Positions 32,557 to 43,200 of a DNA stretch of 64,000 bases are shown here, piece by piece; the first letter of the stretch is position 1; each line of letters begins with the position of its first letter. A program made the translations under genes and the position numbers. Location of the stretch: positions 22,489,712 through 22,553,711 of the forward strand of contig LR990041.1 in the NCBI GenBank assembly GCA_905147135.1. Direction: 5' to 3'. The notes under the pieces were generated by a model that worked only from the letters and a program-made list of their open reading frames with translations, did not search any database and was not told the origin of the DNA. The stretch comes from Blastobasis lacticolella (lineage: Eukaryota > Arthropoda > Insecta > Lepidoptera > Blastobasidae).

Positions 32557-33531
32557 ATGCCGAAAGTAGCTCGATCCCCGCCAAAAACGCCGAGTACTCT
32601 CAACGTAGTTACCTCTCAGCCGAGTGACTCAAAAGGTGACCAAGCGATATCGTTTGTTAACACCAATCCACGTAACCCTACAAAACCCACAACAACGGGA
32701 AGCGAACAACAGCAGGGTTCACATGTCATCCTAGCCGCTATCGAGAGTTTAAGAAGGGACATGACTGAGCGCTTCGATGCACAACAAACGGAGTTTGTCA
32801 GTTTCAAGGAGTCCCTGTTGCAACTCCGTAGGGATGTAACTGATCTGGGTACCAAAGTTGCGTCAATTAGAAATGATTTGGATGAACAGTCAAAAAGCGT
32901 TCAATTTCTTTCGGGATATCATGATGAACAAGTTTTGCTCAACAGTAGCTTAATGGAAAAAGTCAAAACATTAGAGACTGAAAAATCCTCACTTCACAAT
33001 TATGTTGGAGCGTTTACTTCTAAGGTGGGTGCGCTCGAAAGGGAAAGTAGATCCTGCAATCTCGAATTTCATTGTATACCTGAATATAAAACCGAAAATC
33101 TTGTGAAAACTGTGCAACAGATTGCCAACATTGTCGGTGATTCAGTCAAAGCAAAAAACCTGGTAAAGTGCACCAGAATCGCTAAACTCGACAAGGAGAG
33201 TCCTAGACCTAAAACGGTGCTAGTTAAGTTTTCTTCAGCCATAATAAGAGATCAGTTTCTATCAAGCGTAATCACTTACAACAAGGAAAACCCAAGTGAT
33301 AAACTAAACACCTCACATCTTGGTATAGCTGGAGATAAGAAACCTGTTTTTGTAAGCGAACATCTGACGCCTGAAGGAAAGAAGTTACACGCAGCAGCAA
33401 GACATTTTGCCAAAGAAAATGAGTATAAATTTGTTTGGACTCGCAATGGAATTGTTTATATTAGAAAATCTCATTCCAGTGATGTGCACATTGTCAGAAA
33501 TGAGAACGTTTTGCGTAGTATTGTTTCGTAG
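32557..33531 (+). CDS. LINE ORF1 protein
   Basis: 324 residues from ATG 32557. A proline- and serine-rich start is followed by a long coiled coil (about residues 70-180, heptads through VASIRNDLDEQ and MEKVKTLETEKSSLHNYVGAF) and a C-terminal domain with RESRSCNLEFHCIPEYKTEN, CTRIAK and KTVLVKFSS. I recognise this layout from insect LINE ORF1 proteins related to baculovirus FP25K. They probably trimerise and bind the LINE RNA. The frame is intact although ORF2 is not. Confidence 0.75.
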   Translation: MPKVARSPPKTPSTLNVVTSQPSDSKGDQAISFVNTNPRNPTKPTTTGSEQQQGSHVILAAIESLRRDMTERFDAQQTEFVSFKESLLQLRRDVTDLGTKVASIRNDLDEQSKSVQFLSGYHDEQVLLNSSLMEKVKTLETEKSSLHNYVGAFTSKVGALERESRSCNLEFHCIPEYKTENLVKTVQQIANIVGDSVKAKNLVKCTRIAKLDKESPRPKTVLVKFSSAIIRDQFLSSVITYNKENPSDKLNTSHLGIAGDKKPVFVSEHLTPEGKKLHAAARHFAKENEYKFVWTRNGIVYIRKSHSSDVHIVRNENVLRSIVS

Positions 33532-33576
33532 TGTAAACTGCTAAATATACTTTAATAAAACTAAATACATTTGAAA

Positions 33577-36437
33577 ATGGCGTCCTTAACTATGTTTTAT
33601 CAAAACGTGAGAGGCATTAAAATCAAAACTAGGGAAGTGTACTGTAACATATTGAATTCCGAGTATGATGTGATAATACTCACTGAAACGTGGCTTAACG
33701 AGGGAGTACTTGATAGAGAGTTTATAGATGACCGATATTGTGTTTTTAGACGAGATCGCGATTTTAATGTGACCAATAAAAAGGACGGCGGAGGTGTATT
33801 AATTGCAGTATCTAAAAAATTTGAATGTTGCAGAGTCTATTCCTGGGAGTCATTCCATGAAGATCTCTGGGTTAACATTAGTGTCAATATTGGTAAAAAA
33901 AAGGATATTATATCAGTTTGTGCTGTCTACCTTCCGCCACCTTTGAGATTGGTTACATTGGAATCGTTTTTGGGAGGAGTCTCAAATTTTATACACGAGC
34001 AATATAACACTATAATAGCGGGAGACTTTAATCTCCCTAACCTGAATTGGGAGTATAAGGGTAATTCGTACTTGGAGACTGACCTAAACAGTAACTGTAA
34101 TCTCGATATTTGTTTAACTGATTTCATGGCCGAATGTAACTTGTGTCAATGGAACGGTATACAAAATTACAATAATAAAATACTAGACTTGGTCTTAAGC
34201 AACATGCAGCACCTACCAGTGATAAATTGCGATTTCCACGTTTGTACTATAGATGGATATCATCCCCCTTTAGAGATGAGCCTGGCATTATGTCACAACG
34301 AGCCGCTTAAAAACCTCCATAACGTAAGATTAAATTACTATAGGGCAGATTATACGAATATTAATAAAATTTTAGAAAATATAGACTGGCAAACATTGTT
34401 TTTGGAATGTCGCCACATCGATGACATGACAAATGTCTTCTACTCGGAGCTGTATAAAATTATTGAAAGTAACGTTCCAAAAACTAAAATAAAATCTAAT
34501 AAATTTCCACCCTGGTACACTAACTGCCTGATTAGGAGGCTTAAAGAAAAAAACAAGTACAGATTACGCTATAAAAAATATACCACTCGATCATTTGACT
34601 TTTAAACTGTTACGCAGTAGATGTGAGGTGCTCATCAAAAGCTGTTATAATGATTACATAAAAAGAATTGAAGACACTATCAAAAGTAATCCAAAATATT
34701 TCTGGTCATATCTAAAGAGTATTAAAAAAACTCAAAATTATTACCCTTCCTCGATGACATACCAAGGAGGATCTGTCACTGAAGGTGGGGCCATTTGTAA
34801 CAGTTTTGCTACACACTTTTCTAGCATATACAGGCAATCTTTAACTCCCACACAGCCCCAAACAGCCCCTATCCCCGCTTTTACTGATCAAGAATCAAAA
34901 ACTGCTCATTCTACCATGGATAGAGTAAGTATCACTGTGACTAAAGTGAAACTGAAACTCGAGCGCCTAGATGAAAACAAAGGAGCCGGACCTGACAATA
35001 TACCCCCTATCTTCATTAAGCGTTGTGCAGACACCTTGTCTATACCTGTAGCTATGATTTTCACAAAATCTCTGGACGACGGTTTCTTCCCCTCTGTCTG
35101 GAAGGAAGCCAGAATTGTGCCAATCTTTAAGGATGGCGATAGGAAAGATATTACTAAATATCGACCCATCTCTATATTGTCCGTTTTTGCAAAGGTTTTC
35201 GAAGCTTTGTTATGTCCACTCATCACCTGGCATATTAAGCCCATTCTGTCTGACTATCAGCACGGATTTATCAGTCAAAGGTCCACCATGTCTAACTTAG
35301 CGTTATATGTTGATGAAATATCTGAAGCACTTGACAAAAATATTGAAATTCACACAGTATATACCGATTTCTCTAAGGCATTTGACATGGTGGACCACTC
35401 AATTCTGGTACGAAAACTTGAAGGTTGCGGATTCCACGGAAAATTGCTTGGCTGGCTTAATTCTTACCTAAGGGAAAGAAAAATGAAAGTAGTAGCTGGC
35501 GGTTTTGAATCTTGGCCCTGTTCTTTTCAATATTTTTATAAATGATGTTGTTCATTGTTTCCAACATAGTCACTGCCTGCTCTATGCGGACGACCTTAAA
35601 CTTTATAGGGTGGTTAAAACTTCCGCAGATGCTGAGCTTTTGCAGGCGGACTTGGACAGATTGGTCCATTGGTGCGACGAAAATTTAATGTCTATTAACC
35701 ATCTAAAGTGCTACCAACTGTCATTCCATAGAAAAAGAACAAATTTAAGTTTTCGATACAACATTGGTGGCCATAACATCGAATCGATACAACAGACTAG
35801 GGATCTGGGCGTCATTGTCGACACCAAATTAAATTTTCGAATGCACATAGAGAAAATAATTAAACAAGCGCTGAGAACCAGCGGCTTAATTATAAGAACA
35901 ACAAAGGAGTTCAAACAAACACACACAGTATTACATATTTTCAACTCTCTTGTACGCAGTATTTTGGAGTATTGTTCAGTAGTTTGGAACCCTTTTTACG
36001 AGGTACATAAAGCCAGAATCGAGAGGATTCAGAGAAAATTTTTGAGGTACTTGTGCTATAAAGATCGCATCCCAGTCAATAGTATTCCATATAATAAAAA
36101 GCTAATGAAATATAAAACACTTTCCCTGGCTCATCGTAGAACGTTGTTAGATCTTTCCTTCCTGCACAAACTGTTAAACGGACATTTAAATGCCCCTCAA
36201 TTGCTAGCTAGGGTCGCTATAGGTGTTCCTAGACCTAACTTTAGACCGGGAACATATATTCCATTTAGAACAGAGCTTTGTAAAACCAATCTAGGTTTAA
36301 ATGCCCCTCTCATTAGGATTGGTAAGTCTTATAACTCATTACACAAACATGCGGACATTGATATCTTTTGTAACTCCATTCCAACCTTTAAACGAAAATT
36401 GGTCACGTATTTCATGAGTTTATACAAAACTATATAA
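33577..36437 (+). pseudogene. LINE ORF2: endonuclease and reverse transcriptase, frame-broken
   Basis: The endonuclease (33577-34605) has FYQNVRG, LTETWLNEGV, AGDFNLPNLNW and the DGYHPP end. RT begins in a second frame (34595-35545) with YRPISILSVFAKVFEA, QHGFISQRSTMSNL and YTDFSKAFDMVDHS, and continues in a third frame (35505-36437) with YADDLKLY and RDLGVIVDTKLNF. Frameshifts lie near 34600 and 35510. At the second, the SGVPQGS motif expected before LGPVLFNIFIND is missing, pointing to a small deletion. The catalytic YADD is kept. A C-terminal domain follows. Not functional as it stands. Confidence 0.88.
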
Positions 36438-36470
36438 TATTATTTTTATTATACTTTTTTTAGAATTTAT

Positions 36471-37058
36471 ACGTTTTTCCAGCGTTTAACATGAGTATTG
36501 TCACATCAAGCAAGATCAGTAGAAAAAAATGAAGTTTTGATTTAAGATTTTAGTTGGCTAGAAATATTATTTTTTGAATTATACATGTTGAGTTAGCCTG
36601 TAAGTGAAATATGATTGTTGTGTAATACGTTAGTTTAAAAACAAAATGTTATTATATTTTCATATTTTGTTGGCTTCTTAATAAATAAAATAAACATAAA
36701 AATGGTTGCTCGGAAAAACAACTGCCCTTAAACGATTTCCATGCGGACAAAGTCGCGGGCAAAAGCTTTAAGTAAGCTCTACCAACAGTTCTAAGTTTAA
36801 CGGTTACAAAACTCTGTTTCCCACAGGGCGGCTGTAATGTCATATTTCAGTAACTAAATAACAGTGGCGCTTTCCCACATGCTGTTTACGATGACACCGG
36901 ACTTCGCGGGACATGCTGTCTGTGTTGCTGTGAAACACGCTGCTGTACATGGAGGGTCCTATTATTTCTTCGTCCTCTTCAATTCCTAAGGAGGTACAGT
37001 AGGCCTGTGAATATTATGCCCAGTTTAATTCTTATGTCGCTCCATTTCAGAGGCCCTA
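36471..37058. other. Non-coding interval
   Basis: No gene recognised. A moderately GC-rich piece at 36840-36990 has a short open stretch without matching splice sites. Confidence 0.35.
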
Positions 37059-37197
37059 TTTTTGAAACCGCTCGCATACACGCAGCGCTCGCCTTCTGAA
37101 GCTTTCCATACTTTATAAAGCTCTGGAAACTTACCATTAGTGTGAAAGACATAGGTAGCGCATGCGAGCGCTCGCGTGGATGCGAGCGGTTTCAAAA
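37059..37197. mobile_element. Short inverted-repeat element (MITE candidate)
   Basis: TTTTGAAACCGCTCGCATAC followed by ACGCAGCGCTCGC at the left is mirrored at the right by GCGAGCGCTCGCGTGGATGC followed by GAGCGGTTTCAAAA. The arms are about 34 bp with a few mismatches, and the total is about 139 bp with no ORF. No convincing target duplication was seen. Confidence 0.65.
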
Positions 37198-37355
37198 CCG
37201 CCAGACTGTAGCGAGTATGTCGACAGGTCCAAGATCTTCCTATTTACAGTTATTTCCCTTGAAAGTTTGAAAATAGCGCCCCGCACAAAGTCGTTTCAGT
37301 TGATTGACATATGGAGTAATGTAGAGCGTTGGCGGCCTATATTATTAAAAATATT

Positions 37356-37690
37356 CACCTTGGCGTGAATGTCCCGGCTGTTCTCTCGCGCACAAAAGGC
37401 CCGGGGTCCGCCTTGACCATGAACCAGGATTTGGCAAATCAGGTACATAAAGTGGAGTGACTGCCATCTGATCTCTGTGACCCTGCTATCAGGGGAACCT
37501 GACCAGATTGGATCACGGTTACACATTCAGTCGCCTAAATGTGTAGGTTTCCCCACGATATTTTCTCTCACCGTAAGAGCATCGGTTAGTATACAACTAA
37601 TATACATAACTCGAAAAAAGTCATCGGTACATGGCGGTAATACAAATGTAACAATGATTCATTACCACTAGGCCACCGATGCTCCTTACG
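37356..37690 (-). mobile_element. tRNA-derived SINE, family 2 (minus)
   Basis: On the minus strand the head reads GCATCGGTGGCCTAGTGGTA, then ACCGATGCTCTTACGGTGAG, GGTTCCCCTGATAGCAGGGT, GGACCCCGGGCC and a final GGGACATTCACGCCAAGG. It shares this body with the plus-strand copy at 39587-39930. Short ORFs within are shadows. Confidence 0.8.
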
Positions 37691-38019
37691 CTCAACAGAA
37701 AATGCTGCTGTCCAATTTCTGGTTTCCAGAGGCATTACCTGGTCTCCCTCTGTCACTTTAGTCGCTGTTGTAATTGGAAACATGCGACCGTCGTACGACA
37801 GATGTCGCCTGACCAACAGGAGACCTTAAAACCGCTCGTCGCACGACCATTGACAATTCGCACAGCGCCTTAGCCTCCTAGACACCCGTCAGTAAAAATG
37901 TATGCCTTGGAGCACACGGAAACTTCTTACTGTTTTGTAAATATTTCGTCGATTGATCCATTCTTTTCTGGTGTAGGTAAGTAGTTTAATAGTAGTAAGA
38001 TAATCTATAATCTGGACGC

Positions 38020-38125
38020 CTTTACGGCTAGAGTGAATAGGCTGTTCCTAGACAGGCATGCTCCATCTTCGACCGCATCGTCACTTACACACAGGTGAGA
38101 TGGCGGTCAAATGCCTGGACAGTTT
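38020..38125 (-). repeat. Inverted relative of the 4925-5290 repeat
   Basis: TAGGCTGTTCCTAGACAGGC, CGACCGCATCGTCACTTAC and AGATGGCGGTCAAATGCCTG are the inverse counterparts of the segment starting at 4925. Confidence 0.55.
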
Positions 38126-38358
38126 AGATCATATCATCACATCATACATATAGGGTGTGACTCAAAGAGAAAAGCTCTCTCTTTTTGCACGGCTAGCACA
38201 TATATGTCTCTCAATACTCAGATGAAAAAGATAGCTGTATCTAAGTCGCGCCTTTCCCCGCTTGTCGCGCGCGAGCAGACACTTATGCTAGCCGTGCTGC
38301 TCGGTCGCGATGTCGCCGCAAATATAATTTCATTGTGAATTTGTATAGTAGAGTACAA

Positions 38359-38768
38359 AACGTGGCCACTCACTATGGGCCTTATAAGAAAGCTCACTGT
38401 TACCCAAAGGGCAATGGAAAGAGCTATGCTCGGAGTTTCTTTGCGCGATCGAGTCAGAAATGAGGAGATCCGCAAGCGAACCAAGGTCACTGACATAGCT
38501 CTAAGGATTGCCAGACTGAAGTGGCAGTGGGCAGGGCACATAGCTCGAAGAACAGATGGCCGATGGGGAAGTAAAGTTCTCGAGTGGCGACCACGTACCG
38601 GTAGACGCAGCGTGGGCAGGCCTCCTACAAGGTGGACCGACGACCTGGTAAGGATCGCAGGTACCAGCTGGATGTGGAAAGCACAGGACCGGTCTTTGTG
38701 GAGATCTCTGGGGGAGGCCTATGCCCAGCAGTGGGCGTCTTCTGGCTGATATGATGATGATGATGATG
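38359..38768 (+). mobile_element. RTE LINE 3' end, 5' truncated
   Basis: Begins at the equivalent of 56280 in the intact RTE and runs to the (GATGAT) tail. A 124-codon frame remains open (MGLIRKLTVTQRAMERAMLG ... AYAQQWASSG), with almost no change from the intact copy, so the insertion is young. A short GTACAA repeat flanks it. Confidence 0.9.
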
Positions 38769-39586
38769 TACAATAGAGTAGAGGAAGGTAATATAAAGTA
38801 ATAAGTTCCTGTTCCTAAGAAGGAAACGCAAACTATACGCTGCGTAGGTGCCTGTGACTAGTAGATAGTACCTACCTAGTAAAAAGTCTATGATTGCCGA
38901 CCACGCTGTCTGGTCTGATGTTCCACATAGGCAGGACTTCGTCTGGCTAGCGGTTACGAAATCACCTGGATGGAAGGTAGGTACGTAAGGTCCAAATTAG
39001 CCACGTAAAACAGTTGAACCATCACTTCAATATTCGGATTTTGTCATCATTAATCAATCAACAAGCATTTTTCTGACAAAGCTTGAAACAACCACCATCC
39101 GGTATCTAAAACATAGGCTCCATCAGCCCGGTAGGTAAAACAATCACCTCCATCTGGTGATGTACAAAGCTTTGAGAAAACAGGCAGAGACTGAATCTAA
39201 CAAGCTAACGTTGTACTAGGTTGATAATTATGCTAATTTGATTCTATAGATACTTAGTCATAACATCGACAACAGCAGCCCACAATACTCGAATTGTGAA
39301 AGGACGAATTGTTTAAAGAGCTCTTACTCCCGAATTATGTACCGCTAGCAGAGAAACTTCCACTGGGCTATGACTTGGTGTTGCCAATGTAGATATCTTA
39401 ATAAACTCCGCGCAGAGGTTCGTAGATATGTCTAAGTGGGACTAAAACATTTTTCGAATGTTTGTGTGTATTACATATACATACATACATGTCTTTTGCC
39501 ATCAACTCGAAGAACCCGAATTAAATACAAATCCAAGAAAATCCTAAATTGAACTAATATTTTAGATAGGTATGTATAGTATAGAT
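38769..39586. other. Non-coding interval
   Basis: AT-rich, with no gene recognised. A short ATACATACATACAT run lies near 39476-39490. Confidence 0.4.
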
Positions 39587-39930
39587 AGGAGCGTCGGTGG
39601 CGAAATGGTTAAGGGGTTCGACTTGTACCACGAGGTACCGGGTTCGAACCCCAGTGCCGCCATGACTCTTTTCCGAGTTATATACCTACCTACATTAGTT
39701 GAACACTACCGATGCCCTTACGGTGAGGAAAAACATTGTAGAAACCTGCACATTCAGGCGCCTGAATGTGATAAAATCAGGTTCCCCTAATAGGGTCACG
39801 GAGATCAGATGGCAGTCGCTCCACTGTAATTACCTGATCTGCCGAATCATATATCATGGTCTAGGAGGACCCCGGGCCTTTGCTCACAAGAGCATAACTC
39901 GGATATAATAACGCCCAGATGACCATGGCC
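39587..39930 (+). mobile_element. tRNA-derived SINE, family 2 (plus)
   Basis: The tRNA-like head GCGTCGGTGGCGAAATGGTT ... GGTTCGAACCCC (B box) is followed by CACTACCGATGCCCTTACGG, CAGGTTCCCCTAATAGGGTC, ATCAGATGGCAGTCGCTCC and GGACCCCGGGCC, and ends near TAACGCCCAGAT. It could look like a tRNA gene, but the head lacks a clean acceptor stem and the SINE body follows. It lies about 240 bp upstream of the gustatory receptor start. Confidence 0.8.
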
Positions 39931-40168
39931 ATTTTAGATAAATTCAGACTTTCAAGAGTTTATGACCTGTGGGTGAGTAAATACATAAACAATTCCATTC
40001 GAGTATATTTAAGTAGGTAGGTATACCTAGATACTATCTATATAATTACAATTTAATTTGTTTGTTTACGTACCACTGTTGTTTTATTTTTACTTTGTGA
40101 AAAGACTGTAATTACTCGTCGTATTACACATGCATTAAGGGGGTCTGTTTAGTTTCATTTGAACAAAG

Positions 40169-40226
40169 ATGGCTGAAATTGAAGAACGTCAGGAGGGAGT
40201 GGCGGGCGAAGTCCAAGGCGATTCAG
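40169..40226 (+). CDS. Gustatory receptor exon 1
   Basis: 58 nt from ATG 40169 (MAEIEERQEGVAGEVQGDS), with donor CAG|GTACCT. It joins exon 2 in phase 1 without a stop. An alternative start is the in-frame ATG at 40473 within exon 2. Confidence 0.55.
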
Positions 40227-43200
40227 GTACCTATGGCTCTCGAATTTCGTAGGTGCCTATTTTTTTTCGTTTCTGCTCCATCTTCTCCTCTCCTAATCAT
40301 TCGGCGCCAAGCATGCGTATACCTAACTTCAATAGATCTTTCGAATCGACAATTAGTAAATAATAAATATATATTAATGAACAGTTACTTCTTTGCGATG
40401 CTCTATTTAAATGGAAAATGCGGCTAATGAAACACACCCTATATGTATATTTCAGCAGATAGCAGCCTTTACATGAACAAGGCCCGGATGAGCCCCTGGT
40501 GTCCTTTGCCTTTCGCGGTGGGGTTAGCGGTGCGCGCGGCGCGGCTGCTGGGCCTCGCGCCGCTGGCGCTGCAGCGCCCGAACGGTACCCTGCGCGCCGC
40601 ACCCAGCACGGCCTGGGCCTGTCTGGGCTATGCCATAGCCGTGCTCTACGGTTAGTGCTAATAGCATACACAAAATAAAGTTTACACGATAAAAGATTCA
40701 GTTTTAGAGACGCTTACTTAAAATATCTGACGCAGGTGCTCGATGCCCTCTCAGCGGAAATTCAGGACAAAACTAATTAACTTTTATAACTAATTGTTTA
40801 ATTTTGTGGGCTCGGGTACAGAATAGGTCGACATCAAAATCAAAAGTGAGCTTAGTAGGGTAGATGCTCTTACGACATATGAATTTAGTCTAATATTGGT
40901 TCTTGAAAAGGGTACATTAAGAATAGAACGCGGTCTGAGGATTCGTCTATTGCAACAAAAAGAAATCCTCTATAAAAGTTCCGGGCAGTCGGTCGCAGAA
41001 GTCAATGTATTACCAAAAAAACATAATATATCGCTCACATCACGCCTTAACCGCCATGGTAAAAAATTATATTGTTTACAACGTTTGGTCGTAACCGTGC
41101 TGTTTATTCCGACACTTAAAATCAAGGAACCGCAGAAAATTCCTCTGTACGCCCTCAATGCGAGACCTGTATATCTCATACTGAGGATTCCAAATTTGAC
41201 TTGCATATTCTAGTATACTACGTACAATCGCACAGTATATTATCGATATAGTCTTTAACATTTTGAAGTCAGCAGACAATCGCATAATAAAACCCAGTGC
41301 CTTCGATGACCTTGTAACCATGTCATCAATATGCTTGTCGAATATCATTTTGCTATCATGCAATACTCCCAAGTCACGGATAGAATCTGCCTTAGTGATG
41401 TTCGTACTTTTCAGGGTATAAACTGCATGTGTTAAACGGCTCTTTCGTGTGAATGTTACATGGTAGCATTTAGACATGTTCAGGTCGAGCCTGTTCCGCT
41501 CGCAGTACCCATCAAATCGATCAAGGTTCTCTTGTAACGCTGAAGCATGAGATAGATTCGAATTTCTCTTAAGTATTTTCATATCATCAGCAAATAGCAG
41601 TATCTTCGAATGTAGAAAGCAGGACCTTATGTCATTGATGAACACTGCGAACAGAAGACGTCCGAACAAAGATCCCTGGGGAACACCGGAGGGGATGAAC
41701 ATCCATGTTGACATATAACCCTGTAGAACCACTGCCTGACTTCTGTTTTTGATGAATGAACTGAACCAGCGGAGAAGATCACCATGAATTCCAGCATCAC
41801 TAAAATTAGTTATAAGTATACTGTGGTCGATTCGGTCGAAACATTTGCTGGAATCAGCATATATAACGTCCACTTGCGTGTACATATCTATGGACTCTGT
41901 TATAAAATCATTAAGAAGAATTAAGTTAGACACGGTTGAGTGACCCCGTAAAAATCCATGTTGTTCCTTAATAAAAGTTTGCCTAAGTGTATTGTACATT
42001 TGAGTATAAGTACTGTTGTTGATATTTTAGTACCGTATTTAGCTTACATTTTTAATGCTTGCGTCAAAGTAGGAGTTATCCCCGATCTCATGAAAACTCA
42101 GTAAAGTGGTGCCATTATTCAAATCAGGTTGTAAAAATAATTTTAAAATTTTTAGACCGGTGTCCATCCTGCCCGTTTTCAGTAAAATGTTTGAAAGAAT
42201 TATTATTTTTTTTTTTTTTTTTTTTATTTAGAAACAAACAGTCATTTACACAAATAGTACATTTCACTAGATAATCAATTAGACCTAAAGTTTCCTATTT
42301 TATTTGCAAAATTTGATAATTAATAAGCTAACTGTTGCGACTGATAACAATGTTAAGTACATACATTAACCATTACAATTTTGTTAATAAATGCTACAAT
42401 GCTTACATTAACAATTTGTGCCTTAGTTTGTTTTTGTACTGCAACAAATCGTTCGCAAAGATGTCGATATCATTCAGCGAAACATTATAAAACCGTGCGG
42501 TTCTTCTGATAAATGAGTTTCTTGCATAGTTTGTGGTACAGTGCTCAATATAGAATGTGTCTTTAGAACGTGAGGAGATGCGTGGTATCTTAAAGTTAAT
42601 TTGTTCAAGAAGAGGAGAAGAATCTATGTCACTGTTAACAATTTTAAATAAAAATACCGATTCTAGGTACTAATTATGTTAAGTCAAATGATTGTACACT
42701 CTAATAGTAATAAATTATTTCATTAAAAACAATTCAAATGCCTTCACAAAAGGCCGCAACACTACCGAAGCTGGTATTAGCCTCATTCAACAAATTTTTG
42801 GTGCGTGGGAAGAACATCATAATGCAGTAGGTGTTTTTTGATTTGTCTAAAGCATTTGATTGTGTAAGTCATTCAACATTCTAAAATTAAAACATTACGG
42901 TTTTACGCATGATAGTCTTGAAATAATTAAATAGAAGGTACAGTTCAAAAAGTAGAAGTGATTGGAGAGTTATCTGCGGGAGGGAATGAGCATTGGAGTG
43001 CCACAAGGATCTATATTGGAACCGTTTCTCTTTCTTGTCTATACAAATGACCTTCCATACATGGTGCAGAATACTGCTGGTATAGTTTTGTTTGCTGACG
43101 ACACTTCACTGATATTTAAAATTAATAGGAAAGATAGTAATAACATACAAAGTAATCAATGTAATGTTATATTAGATGAAACGCAACTAGAGTTGGTAGA

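Larger units (their letters stand above)
32160..36470 (+). mobile_element. Near full-length two-ORF LINE (CR1/Jockey group)
   Basis: A GC-rich 5' untranslated region (about 32160-32556) is followed by ORF1 (32557-33531), ORF2 (33577-36437, broken) and a short AT-rich 3' end. The ORF2 thumb (RSILEYCSVVWNPFYE) matches the minus-strand LINE at 40860-42000, so the two belong to related families. The start is inferred from base composition only. Confidence 0.85.

Noticed and set aside
36840..36990. Open stretch TVALSHMLFTMTPDFAGHAV as a possible receptor exon
   Set aside because: The upstream acceptor choices bring a stop into frame and no donor or family motif fits.
39587..39662. Candidate tRNA gene with a good B box
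   Set aside because: No clean 7-bp acceptor stem, and the following 270 bp is a SINE body shared with other copies.
40297..40671. GC-rich minus-strand ORF
   Set aside because: Antisense of gustatory receptor exon 2; the plus strand has the splice sites and family motif.
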